Assembly: GCA_008360955.1 (NCBI GenBank)
Contig: LUCM01006152.1
Span: forward strand, 75,478-139,477
Direction of reading: 5' to 3'
DNA: 64,000 nucleotides
Source: Fasciolopsis buskii
Lineage: Eukaryota; Platyhelminthes; Trematoda; Plagiorchiida; Fasciolidae
Under the pieces are notes generated by a model that did not search any database, was not told where the DNA came from, and saw nothing but the letters and a program-made list of their open reading frames with translations. Within the stretch, counting starts at the first letter, position 1. Every line of letters starts with the position of its first letter. Positions 38,851 through 49,970 of this stretch are shown here, one piece after another. A program made the translations under genes and the position numbers.

Positions 38851-40560
38851 TACTCCTTGGATTCATCATCTTCCAACACGTTAAGGCCTGCCAGAAGCCT
38901 TCCGCAAGACTGCTCACTAACTCCTCCCACTCGATACACAAACGCCTAGCGAAGTGCATTTCAACCTCTGTTATTCTTTCCAGTTTCAAGCATCTTCAAG
39001 CACGCACCCAAGCGTACAGATGTTCCCCTGTTTCATACTTGACCAGATTTTTGAAAAACCTCGGAACTGCAACAGTTAAATTAAGCGAAACTCTGGAGTG
39101 AAAATGTTTATAGACATTCACTGTGCAGTTCAGTTGTTCACCTTGAGAATGTCTTTCGGTTAAGTGATAGCCGAACATCAGGCCTTCAGGGTGCATAAAG
39201 CATTCAATTGCCTTGACCTGACTTGAACCCCAAGTGCTCATCATTCACAGTCAGTGGTTTACAGAATAAGTCCGAGTGATCAGAATTTTGTCACTCACTC
39301 CCCGGATCCGAACCAGCATAAAGACCGAGCTTCGTTTGCGTTCTATCCCTAGGTATAATAAAGATGCTGGGTATCTGTTTCTCGGTTTCCATTCTGAAAA
39401 ACACACGTACCACTCGGGAAAATAGTCTGGCTTCTTCACCGAGCTCAAATTCAAGGTAAACTCCTTTTTATTTGTCCACTTGCTACGAGCATACGTGTTG
39501 GGTAGACAGATGTAACTCTGTTCACAAGATATTCACAAGATATATATATATATATATAAGCTGGTGGAATAAACCGAATTAATGTATTGCTCTCTCAAAG
39601 TTGTTCATTCTAGTCCTCGTTTTCACACAGAAATATATTTCTCCCTAGGAATAATCCCATGACGGTGGTGTCAAAATGTCTGTCATGCTTCAATCCTTCC
39701 TCACTCTGACATAGTCTAGCCACTTAGCACTTGTGACCAAATGCATTCTTCTTAGAACTGTTCCCCTGAGATCGGAAGAATTTGTTGTTTTCCTAACATC
39801 AGAGTGAGAAAGCCTTGGAATCTACTTTGAAATTCTTCCCACTAAACGTAATTTTTCCTAACACTATCACTGGAAGAATGAAATCGACCGCCTGCAGATC
39901 CATCGATTATTTATCGCTAAAGCATAAATTCGCTTGTTTCCAAAAGCAAAGATTTCTGTCAAGCAAACCATAGACTGATGTCGTATGCATGTCAGTACGT
40001 AATTTGTAATCACCCATCCAAATAAAATAGTTCTGCATTAATTGCTTTTTGCAGTAGCTGAATGACACCTGAAAGGTAACGAAAACCCAACGGCGATTGT
40101 TGACGTGACCAAGCCGATTGGTAACTTGTTGGACATCCGATTCGAATGAATATTCCAGGCAATAGACGCACAGGCTGCAAATGAGACCCAATTTTCTCTA
40201 AGTTACATTTCCAACAACTAGTGTCGCGTACTCTTCTGATTATGAACAACAAACAAAAGCACTTCGTCATTTGCAGGGAGAGGGGACTTGGGCGTGGTCA
40301 CCGTAGAGGAAAATTTACCTCACTCATTTGTCTGCCCAGATCCGTGGAATGATGAGATAAGAGTGATTTGATGTGACTGCATTCTGTAAGTAATTGCCTG
40401 ATTACACCCAACAAAATCTAATTTTATTTTTATTCTAGTGCCATTTTCTTGATTCCTAAAAACCGTTTGCCAGAATTACAATTAATTGGTTCACCATTTT
40501 AGCGTTCATTCCATTCAGGTGTTTTAGCCCTTACTCAGATTATTTCAGCCCTTCTAACCG
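38851..40560. other. No gene recognised; contains a (TA)n tract
   Basis: Open frames on the minus strand near 38996-39454 and 39907-40270 have no recognisable domain. A (TA)n tract is at 39539-39558. Nothing else could be supported. Confidence 0.5.
39539..39558. repeat. (TA)n microsatellite
   Basis: About ten TA dinucleotides preceded by a short direct repeat, TTCACAAGATAT. Confidence 0.8.
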
Positions 40561-40576
40561 TTTGTCCATTAAGCGA

Positions 40577-40601
40577 AGGAACAGTTTTTTTAACTGTTCC
40601 T
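40577..40601. repeat. Perfect 10-bp palindrome with T5 loop
   Basis: AGGAACAGTT and AACTGTTCCT flank five T residues. The transcript could form a stable hairpin from either strand. It lies 20 bases before the Penelope-type segment and may be part of the same 3' region. Confidence 0.75.
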
Positions 40602-40614
40602 CAAATTTATTATC

Positions 40615-40745
40615 ATAAGTCCACTTTTGATTGCAAAACTTGCCTTGAGAAAGACCACCCACGGTAGTCGAAACGTTGGCGTATTGCATCCACCAACAAC
40701 GCTGTATTATTAACATTATATCATTTACAATTATAAGTCCATTTT
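40615..40745 (+). repeat. Penelope-type 3'-end segment, copy 2, between short direct repeats
   Basis: CTTGAGAAAGACCACCCACG is followed by GTAGTCGAAACGTTGGCG. The hairpin arms GACCACC and GGTAGTC pair with one mismatch, immediately before GAAACGTT. It is collinear with the minus-strand copy at 258-345, including the flank ATGATATAATGTTAATAA (minus-strand reading). ATAAGTCCACTTTTG at about 40615 and ATAAGTCCATTTTAG at about 40733 are near-identical direct repeats flanking the segment. The element type is inferred from the hairpin plus GAAACGTT layout. Confidence 0.55.
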
Positions 40746-43700
40746 AGCAAAAGCACTCTCTGAAAGTGGCAAAATCGGAAGAGAAAAAGTCCCGAAATGC
40801 ACCAAGGTAAACCGTCTGGAACAGATGATTTTGATGTTTTGTTCTTGATCCCTTCTGGCAATAATGACGAAGCACCGCGGTATCCCTCCGGGTAATTCTT
40901 CATCGTGAACTTAAACTTTCGAAATGCTTTTTCTGTTGGGTCGAACAAAACGTACTAGCTGAAGATAAACAAGTCAATTCGTTTAAGGATCGGTTGACTA
41001 TCGAAATACCGGGGGGGTATATATTCGGTTGATTTATCCAAAGTGTAATTGACTATTTTTAAAAATTACGAAGATTAAAATCAATACCGAACAATTCATT
41101 AGCTGATATATATAATTTAAAACTCTGACAATGGCCTTGTCGAATGCAGAATGTTGACACTTTTGATCGTCCTATGAATACAACTACCGAATGTTGGAAT
41201 TCATCTCACCGGTGTCCAACCTCAAAATAACTACGGTTTCTCTAATTCACGACTGAGTGCAATTATGACGATTGCCTTTTACTTCTAGTGGGCTACTTTT
41301 GATTGGGTGTGCGGCCAATATTTCTCTCTTATTGTCTTCCCAATCCAGTAGGTGGTCGACTGATGAAATACTTTAATCTCCATTGTTCAGTGAGGCACCC
41401 TGTCAAGAGGAACTTTGTTTAAAGCTATCCGTACAAATGCACTCGTTCAACGGCTGCTAGGCCATTAACGCGAAAAGACTGAATATTAGGACAGTTCACT
41501 ATGCAGTATAAGTTTAAAAACCAATTGAATAAATTGCTAACCTTTTATAAGTGTAAATCTGATGTCGGGATCTTTTGTTGTTCCGCTCAATAAGGCTAAC
41601 AAACGCGAATGGGGGTCAAAATATGGGGGGAGATTAGAACCCATGAAAATGAGTCGAAGCAACTACGAGAATCACTCTAGTTTATCTTAAACGTCCTTTG
41701 TAGGCGTCTTTCGTTCTATCATTTGTTTGTCAAAAAGTTAATGAACTTATCTTTCTCGTATCACTAAACATCCCCGTTCGACTTCCTCATCGTACTTCAC
41801 AGAAACCAAACAAGGAACGGGCATGGTCAAACTAACCAATTGGTAAATTGATCATCCTGATATTTCACGTTGCTCGATTTTGAACTACCACTTCTAGGCT
41901 AGCTAGGCAGCCTAACCGTTTACGCTCCATGCAAATGAAATTCATTCGAGAGGTCGGCGCACTACAAATAGCGAAACAATCACCCTACCAGCTCATTGGA
42001 GATCTACGATCTGTGGGATTAAACGACTGGGAAATAATAGGATCCTCAGACGATTTTCATTCGCACAGACTAATTTGACTGTTCTAAATAATCGATATCT
42101 TAACAGGTTTACAGACTATTCTTGGGGACGACCGCCGGATTTTTATCATAAGTGAGTGGTGTATCTCAATTCACCGTATACAGGTACCAGTTGATCTATT
42201 CTTCACTGTACTGGAAATCTTTATGTAATCACTTTTTCGTTGACATTGTGTTAGTTTTTTGGACTGGTTTCTTACCTGATAGCCGGAATAAAACGTTCGT
42301 CGGAATTCGGTTCCAGGTGCTTCCAAATTAGGAATCTACAAAGTTAGGTTTGGCTAAAGGATCACCCACGAGACAGTATTTACACAAGAAAAAGTGCACA
42401 CTTGTAACTGGTTAGCCGGATAGGAAACTCCCAGCTCGAAGTTCAGCCGAAGTAACTCAGCCAGTTCGGTCATTCGTGATGCCATTCCATTTTTTGCCCA
42501 ACCTCACCTCACGTCTGACTTGGAAAATCTTGCAAACAGCTGGCCCATTTCCGTAACTGAAAGATGTACGATGAAGATAAATTCAAACATTTAAAAACCG
42601 TAACATTTTCAAAAGAAGCAATAATCAGTTCACGTGAACACACGAAAGCCAGTCAGCTCATCTGGTTCACAAAGATGGGAAAAACTTGTCATTCCTAAAA
42701 CCATGTACCGTGTAGAGCATGAAAAAATGTTTGCCCAGACAGGTCATTATCTAGGTTTTGCATTTAGTGCAATGAAATAAGTGGACTTGTGCAACGAATA
42801 TGGTTTCTGACAAATTTCCAACTTCGAACATAACATTTGCAGACTATAAACAAAGTCACGTAAAGCGAATTAATTTGGTCAGTAAGCGGGTAAGAAAATC
42901 AAGGCAGTTCGTAAAAACTGTCACTATTCTATATTCATATAGTACTAGTTTAGACGAAAGTACAAATATACACGAGTGCAACTCCTATTGCACATTAATT
43001 GCCGTAGAAATGGTTCAGTAGGGAACGATGGGCATATCAGTTGTCGTCCCCGAGGAACTCTTTTGTACTCCTGGCCGATGGTGTAGGAAGGCATCTGGTC
43101 AGGAATTCCTGTTAGACGTGGTTATTGACAATACCAGCCATGGGACCATTACTCAAGAATGCAATGAACTTTGATTGAACTTCATCACCTTGAAATGGTG
43201 TCTTTCCGCCATAATGATACTTGAGATTTCAGACAGACAGATCCATTTAGTCTTTGTGCATGCTGAAAAATTAATTCAATATCACACCAAATGGTGCTCC
43301 TACTTCGAAAGTAGGATAACAAGTCGGACATTCTTTGCATTTAGGCGTATCACGTGGACTCATAATAGCACATGACTGTGCATCCGAATTTCATGGCAAA
43401 TCTCAAGATTTCCGCCCACGCAACGGTACGTTTTAACAAGTGAAAGTAAGAGTGAGTTCTCTCCAGATCGAATTAGTCAAAGCTGACGATAATGAACCCC
43501 AGGATCACCGTTTACTTATACGATGACCCGTAAATGGCGTACTATCAAGCTGCTACTAATTTCAACCTCGCTGACCATGACACAAGGGGCTTAGTTGCAA
43601 ATTGCACATTCGTGGTAAATTCAATGCAGATTCACGATCTATGCTGAATCAGAGAATATGGGACTGAATAAATTTTACACAAGCCGATTCCTTTCACATG

Positions 43701-43904
43701 ACACTGTCTTGGAATTTTTCTTGAAGTCGGATAAGCATCAAGAAATATGGTGGGTAACAGGTTGTGCAAAACTGGCAGTGGGTCCCACGGAATCGTTTCC
43801 TAGACAATGAAGTCTCACTCAATTAAACTATGAATCAGTACAGATGACGGGATCAAATAAACACGAACCACTTGGATGACTAACTTACAATATTCTTCTC
43901 TTAA
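40746..43904. other. No gene recognised
   Basis: Frames are short and interrupted throughout; no repeat shared with other parts of the window was noticed and no RNA gene was seen. Confidence 0.55.
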
Positions 43905-44052
43905 GATGAAGAAAATAATTGGACGGCGATATGATGGAGTTGATAATTCATTTTCAGGAAGATATGCAAGTGAAAAGAGAATCAGAGCTGCTAAAGCTGC
44001 TATTCTTGAAAAAGGATATTCCGCAACCGGTAGTATAGAAAGATCGATTAAG
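43905..44052 (+). CDS. Possible internal exon, unrecognised
   Basis: An acceptor-like TATTCTTCTCTTAAG is followed by 49 open codons and a good donor (AAG/GTAGGC) at 44053. An alternative acceptor, TTCATTTTCAG, ends at 43957 within the same open frame. The encoded peptide starts MKKIIGRRYDGVDNSF and is rich in Lys, Arg and Ala (EKRIRAAKAAILEKGY). I recognise no family, no neighbouring exon was found, and an LTR-like sequence begins 38 bases later. It is listed because the sequence looks less decayed than its surroundings; it may well be chance. Confidence 0.25.
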
Positions 44053-44091
44053 GTAGGCCTTTAATATCAATTAATCCGATATAAATAAATG

Positions 44092-44408
44092 TGTTTAAAA
44101 TAATAATACCAGTGATAATATCTTTCTAAGTAAGCTAGCGGTGCTAATGAGGTAAAGTTCAATAAGGAAAACTAAGACACCAAGGCAAAAACAAACGCAG
44201 AAAGTGAGGACAATTTCTAGTGCCCAAATCTGCAATGAATGCTGACGGTAGAGAATAAGTGCAATGATTTCACTGATGAGTGTATATGTGTATCCGTGCC
44301 CCGCTGTGCAGATGTGTGGGACGGAGTGGCGTCCGGCAAGAGACCATATCGCAGGTAAATGAAATACGGTGATTAGGTCACGAATATCACCCGATCCGTG
44401 CCACGACA
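44092..44408 (+). mobile_element. Possible LTR of a Ty3/gypsy-type element
   Basis: The segment begins TGTTTAAA and ends CCACGACA (TG...CA termini). Two bases later comes a primer-site-like sequence. The length of about 317 bases suits a short LTR. No second LTR, gag or pol sequence was found to the right, so at most this is a 5' LTR with a leader remnant. The left boundary is uncertain (44090 is equally possible). Confidence 0.35.
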
Positions 44409-44410
44409 AT

Positions 44411-44431
44411 TGGTGCCACCGTGTTGTTTGG
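44411..44431 (+). other. Primer-binding-site-like sequence (tRNA-Trp-like)
   Basis: It begins TGGTG, the complement of a tRNA 3' CACCA end, two bases after the LTR-like terminus. Compared by eye with the complement of the metazoan tRNA-Trp 3' end, 14 of 21 positions agree. The CsRn1 clade of trematode Ty3/gypsy elements is known to use tRNA-Trp. The mismatches are consistent with decay or with a different primer. Confidence 0.3.
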
Positions 44432-44680
44432 ATGCATGTATTTGCTGATGCAGTCTACGGTAGGTGTTTTGTGGACAGAGATTAGGGGTGAAAAGTTTGA
44501 TCACTAAAGTTCAACCTTAGCACACCTGGAAAACTTTGGTAACCGCATAGACCCAAACCAAGCTTAATCACTAAAGCTTCATCAACCCCCGCTGTTCTCA
44601 GTAGGATGTGCTTGGATCGACTATGCGGCACCTGATAGATAACTATACATGCTTGGCTGGAGACTAAGGGGTGGCTGTAC

Positions 44681-44758
44681 ACATCTTCCGTCATTTCCCG
44701 TCTTTTATGACAAGCTATCAAATTATTTTTCTTATCCCTCAAGTTCTCATCCCCTTGT
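44681..44758 (+). repeat. Solo LINE 3'-tail fragment
   Basis: TCATTTCCCGTCTTTTATGA continues to ATCCCTCAAGTTCTCATCC and CCTTGTG. It matches the last 80 bases of the LINE remnant at 38752-38831 on the same strand, and ends at the same base (CCCCTTGT). It is a heavily 5'-truncated insertion of the same family. Confidence 0.75.
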
Positions 44759-46839
44759 GAAACAAGGCTGTAAGCCCTCCTAAACAGGATGATCAGTGTT
44801 TTGCATTTAGTGCAAAACTAGTGAGCTGAGAAAAGTAGTCGATGAAAAATCCGCACCATTTCCTTTTTGGGTGGGGAAAGAAAAATAGTTGTTTTTCTAT
44901 TGTATTGCAAGCTGATTTAATGAGAATTAGTAACTTCTGGGAGAATGCTCTCTTTTCTCGGAAGGGCAATTCATTGAGGAAATAAAATAAGCAATGACCA
45001 ATATTCGGAAGACAAGTGAACACTCATGGTTACGAATCCAATTTTGAGTTAAATGGTATTTTCCATAATTGCAAGACACTATATAATGCGGATGTCCCGT
45101 TGCTTTCATAAATTTCCTCAGGCTTTTGCGACTTAAACCGGAAATACATTTCTTTTGGTAGATGAAAATTATGAGTTATTGAATAAGGATAAACAAACTG
45201 ATATTGTTCATTATTGACTTGGTTCATTTTGGTTCGTTTCCCTAATTAAATAGCATTGATTTAAGAGTATCATAGTAACAAAACAGGTTTTTCACCACGT
45301 GCTATTGAAGACTTATGGAGTTCAGGAACCAGGGAGTATACCTGACGTAATTCGAGGCTGAGCAAAAGCCTGAGGATGTTGAACCCCCATGAGCAGACCT
45401 CTTTTACACCACTGTCGCAAGGGGAGAGTTTTGCTTCTTAGCTCAGTTTCGAAAAACTATCTCCGTTTGCATGAGCTTCCTAAAAGCAGAACAGACTTTG
45501 TTTACGTGGCATGATTTCTCCTGCTACGTTGGCCCCCATGCTTTTAATTTAGCTACAGTTCTCCTTCACGAAGAGATGAATGGTCATAAGCACTTGAACG
45601 ATCAGTCCATCTGAACACGAGATGAACCATATGTTTACCATCAACTGTGCAGCAGAGGGAACCCGATTAGTCAGGTAGTCAGCAAAAAACAGAACTTTTA
45701 TCGAACCACAGACAAACCACAGTTCATTCCATCGGCTCCCAAATGCATTCCGAAATTAGTATTTGCAATAAACTGCATTCATTATTCGCCTATCAAGTAA
45801 ATCGCTTCATTCTCTTCAACCACAGTCCGAGATATCACGAGATCGAAAACAACCAGAATTGAGTGGAATGATTTCTAAATAATATTCATCGGCATGCACA
45901 TCTATTCCTGTCAAAAATCCATAAAAATCTCAAGTCCCGTGGATGACAACGACGTTAAGCAGTTGAAACCAATAGACCACAAGCCACCCGGATATTTATC
46001 CTTGAAAAATAATTGCAATCTTGAATGTTGGGCGTTACTAGACGGTTTCTTTCCATTATTCGATTAACTTAGTGATTACTACCACTAGCAGTAAAAGCGA
46101 TCTGTGCTTGTACCCAAGCTGCCGTAGTGTCGGGCCGGAGAATCGAAAAAATACAATTTGGAGGATAATGCTAATAAGCACTTGTGGTTGGCCGAGAAAC
46201 AGGATCAGCGCCCAAGAAAAAGTCAACATCAACGAAATTTATTCATCAAGTGTGGTCCTAAACCTTCAACATCCCAGTAGTAATTGTTTTCTGCTCATTT
46301 CAGTCCTACATGAGGAACCTTGATCATAGTTAACTTTCCCGAACAGCCATCCCAAGAAAAGGCGGGAACTGAAACGAAACATGCTATTCGACTGAATTTG
46401 AATAACACACCAGTCCTGACGCGTAAACGGCTTAATCATACAAAGAAATTGGGAAGTTTAATAAAGAAGCCGCATAGTCTAGCCATCCAAACTATGATGA
46501 AAGAAATTACATAAGTGAGTAGGCCAGCTGTCGGTACAGGATCACGACGAAACGCATTATTCTTTCGATTAAATGGAACTAAAATGTTTGAAGATCAGCT
46601 TATCTACTGTCACGTTGTTAGTAGTCACGCAGAGAACGTCGACGGTAATCAACAATTCAGTTCACAGCGACCGCTAGCCTTGGACTGATGTGCTGTAATT
46701 TTGATTACCACCTCGCTGTAGCGAATAATGACGAGAGTGAAACAAGATTTCATATGTTAAGGGGACAACAGACCGCAAGAACATTCTAAATGGTCGAACG
46801 CCACTAACATTTTGGTCTGAAATGAACGACCCCGCTGGA
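44759..46839. other. No gene recognised
   Basis: The minus frames near 44793-45227 and the + frames at 46072-46514 have no known domain. A donor-like GTGAGT at 46516 follows the stop of the second + frame, but every acceptor I tried gives an early stop or an isolated 57-codon piece, so no exon is called. Confidence 0.5.
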
Positions 46840-47580
46840 AGATCGCATTGGCCCCAACCCAGCAATCTAACTCAGCCTGTACGAGACTCTCCACTCGCTA
46901 GTGCTTTTATCCCCCTTTTCTACATCATGGATCCACTACCTTAACCTGCCTCCCAATAACCATCTGCCTTGGGGAACAATGCAAATCAGGGGAATCGATC
47001 TGCGAACATGCGAGATATACATGTCAACCACCTCAAATTCGATGCCTATTCCACTGACTGAGCATTATGATCCAATACTCCGTGTTTCATTTCTGAGTCA
47101 CCAAGAAAAGTTAGTAACAGTATTCTACCGGTACTACAAAGGCGAATGTTCATCTCTTCTCAGCGACCATGCATGCGAGCTGTTTCGTAAGACAGATCTT
47201 ACAGCTCGACTTTTGATCGATAATCGAACACAGCGCGGATGCCACAGATGACTACTTGGCAAGCGCCATTCGAACCTTTTATCCCCACAAACACACTTCA
47301 TTTGATATAAAACCAGCTGGTGACACGTGACTATCCAAATAGCAAAACTCGTCTACTTCACTTAACTCACCTCCGTCAAGAAAAGAATTTGGAGAAATCC
47401 AATCTTGTAACAGCATCTTACACTTTGACGGCCAAAAGCGTCCCGAAGGTGATAGCACTGTCATCTAGACAGTCGAGCCATACTTGAAGACTACCTGGGA
47501 CTTTACTGATAACAAGACCACTATCACATTTTATGCCAGACAAGTTGCCGTCTATTCTCACGCCACTATTCTTGCATGAA
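46840..47580 (-). pseudogene. RTE-type LINE remnant, minus strand
   Basis: Reading leftward with frame changes: SLQVWLDCLDDSAITFG near 47500, then KCKMLLQDWISP near 47395-47430. ELSEVDEFCYLDSHVSPAGF follows near 47310-47370 (family form EVVDxFVYLGSCISPGGxISDE). HLWHPRCVRLSIKSRAVRSV is near 47195-47250. NLRWLTCISRMFADRFP is near 46995-47045, and a faint C-terminal GLGPMRS lies near 46850. The order matches the + strand remnant at 5090-5950, so both come from one family. Stops and frameshifts make it inactive, and the catalytic YADD region could not be read confidently. The 116-codon + frame at 46901-47251 is the antisense shadow of this element. Confidence 0.75.
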
Positions 47581-49850
47581 GATTAGGCCATTGCTACAAT
47601 CATCTGTCAAAAAGCCGAAAAGCAAGGATGAAACAGAACAACTCTGGCGAAAATCACCATTCTTGGGAATTCAGATAAACGATCCAGATGAACACGCACA
47701 TGGAACTGGCTGTTCGCCTATAGCCACTGGGCAAAAGAAACGAATTTTCACCACACCTGGTAAGATACAATACCAAGATCGAGTGAGTTCAATGCCCCAT
47801 CAACCTCAGATCAAAATTCATAGAAAGTGGACCTGCAAAAGACTGTCGGTTTTCTGGCAGCGGTCGTATGGAGGTGTGCTTAACAGAACCCCAGTTGGGA
47901 TTCACGATGCATGCATTAACTTGATCTTCGGGAAGTACCATGAACTGAGCTGAACGAAAGACGCCAAGTATTCCGGCGCAGTAAGGTTCAGTTCACGGGA
48001 AAGATACCATTACTTCGGACTTCTTTATGCAATTCTGTTTCTCTGTGGAAATATATAACCCCATCAGAACTGGCATGTGTGCGGGTTAGTGGATGCCAGG
48101 AAAAATTCGTGGTCCGAAAATCAAAACTGATTGGTCTTATCTGCAAACTCTCCTGTTTCGTTTGATGACAGGAAAAAAGATGATTAACTCATTTCCTCAT
48201 TTCTTGACTCCATTGTGTTTCTTAACCTCGATTGGCTAGGCTACCTCCAGATTTACTCACTGGAATTCGACCACTCAATGTCCTCATCAAAACAGATTCG
48301 CCAATCAGAGAAAAGTTTCGTCCGAAATGATAATGCACCATGTTCTGTATTATCATTTTCTTTTTTTGTAGGAACGCCGAATTCAGGGTGATCTTAGAAG
48401 CCTAGCCATGTTAGAAGGCAAACTGTCATTAGTTGCACAACTCCAAGCAATGACTTCCTGTGATCTGGTCAGCACTAATGTCCGAACTCATACGGAAAAA
48501 CGCCTTAAACAATGTACTGGACTCTGAAATTTACGCTTACACGTGTACCCTGCGTCCATGAGTACTGGCTTAACAGAAACACCAAGAGACATCTTTCCTG
48601 TTCGTCACAAACAGACCAGTGGGAGAAAGCAGTCGGTTGTTGCAATCCACATCAATAAGCAATGTTCCGGTACTGCTTACGGTTGTCTTTCTCCTTTGTT
48701 CGCTGTTTCATGGTTATGACATCCCAAATTGACGTCCTTTCGTAGTGTGATTAATAATGCGCATTTAGATACGTCTTTGCTCCTTGGTTAACACTATTCG
48801 TGACCAACCAATTCCTAGCTGCTTTTTGTGTAACTGACCTCCATCTGATACTAGCTAGGAAAAATCCCGTTGCAGACAGGATACTCACCACCAAACCTGA
48901 ACCTTTTTGCTCAATCACATACCTTTTCTTTGCCGAATGATCGATTTTATTTCTGTTAGATTTGAAGTCCTCCCACGTCCTGCATACTTTTCACTAGCCA
49001 AGATGAATCTAACCATAGTTTGGCTAAGAAACGTATCCGTCAATATTTCAGATTTGAAAGATCCGACTTTCCTGCATCTTCTTTTGCTTTGAATTCTAAA
49101 TCTGTTAGTTGGACTCATTCGCGGACACATGAATTACAGTTTCTGATATATACTGTGCCTTGGAGACAACATATTTGAACAACGGTTTTACCCCTAAGCA
49201 GATTCCTGAGAAAAAAAAAACAAAAGGCCCTTCATGATCTAACACCCGTAAAATGTTGCCCTATTTTTAAAAAACGGGTGGCAAAAAGACTAAGCTTGCA
49301 CGCCTTTTAATTGTTGGTTTTAAATGGCAGTAAATATTTCCGGCACAGAAACGCATTCCTGCATAACATTTCGAGCATGCTGGCGATGTTCTAAGACGTA
49401 AGTCGATTTTTATTTCCCTTCTATTTTTCTGATAATCTATTTGATTTTCAGAAACCTCCTCCTTAACCTAGTCTTTAGTTCAACGCATGTAAATCCACCA
49501 AGCACATGTTCCCCCGTTTGAGCACACTGCCCAATTGAGCAACCGGTCATTAGTATGTTCTCCGTTCATAAGGTCGAGCACTCTGATATTCTAGTGAGCA
49601 CCAGTCTACGTCGGTTTTTCACATTCTCGATTGCTTTGAGGTTACTGCCTACCTTTTCAGATTCCTAGATTGAGACAGTACAAAACGAAGCAGGTTATCA
49701 TTAGTTATTTCTCATTGGTGCATTCATCCTGCAGTAATTATTCGCTCTCCAGTAACCTAGATGGGTTGACTTAAGATGAATTTTCCTAGATGTTACAGCG
49801 AGAAGGCTACTATCAGCCATATATGTTCCGTTCCGAACGACTTCCGCACT
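47581..49850. other. No gene recognised
   Basis: A 125-codon + frame (47576-47953) adjoins the LINE remnant; it has no recognisable domain, lacks splice sites, and could be chance. 48915-49130 is open on both strands without similarity. Nothing else is supported. Confidence 0.5.
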
Positions 49851-49970
49851 GGCCGATGGTGGTCAAGTGGATTAGGCATCTGTTGCCTAAACGAGGTCAG
49901 AGGCTCGAATCCCAGATCCGCTGGTCTCTGGTGGCAGACGGCAACTCGCGATTGTTCGGCTCGTTACCAA
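49851..49970 (+). mobile_element. tRNA-derived SINE, family C, plus-strand copy
   Basis: The A box TGGTCAAGTGG at about 49859 and B box GGCTCGAATCCC at about 49902 are both near consensus. They are followed by CAGATCCGCTGGTCTCTGG and an unrelated tail. Four minus-strand copies lie at 52.6, 59.2, 60.8 and 61.3 kb. A real tRNA gene is unlikely because the region after the B box does not close an acceptor stem. Confidence 0.7.

Noticed and set aside
46303..46515. Exon bounded by CTCATTTCAG and GTGAGT
   Set aside because: All three frames meet a stop within the first ten codons after that acceptor.
46901..47251. 116-codon plus-strand open frame
   Set aside because: It is the antisense of the RTE-type LINE remnant on the minus strand.
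49851..49925. Possible tRNA gene with near-consensus A and B boxes
   Set aside because: The acceptor stem does not close and the downstream sequence matches family C SINE copies at 52.6-61.4 kb.
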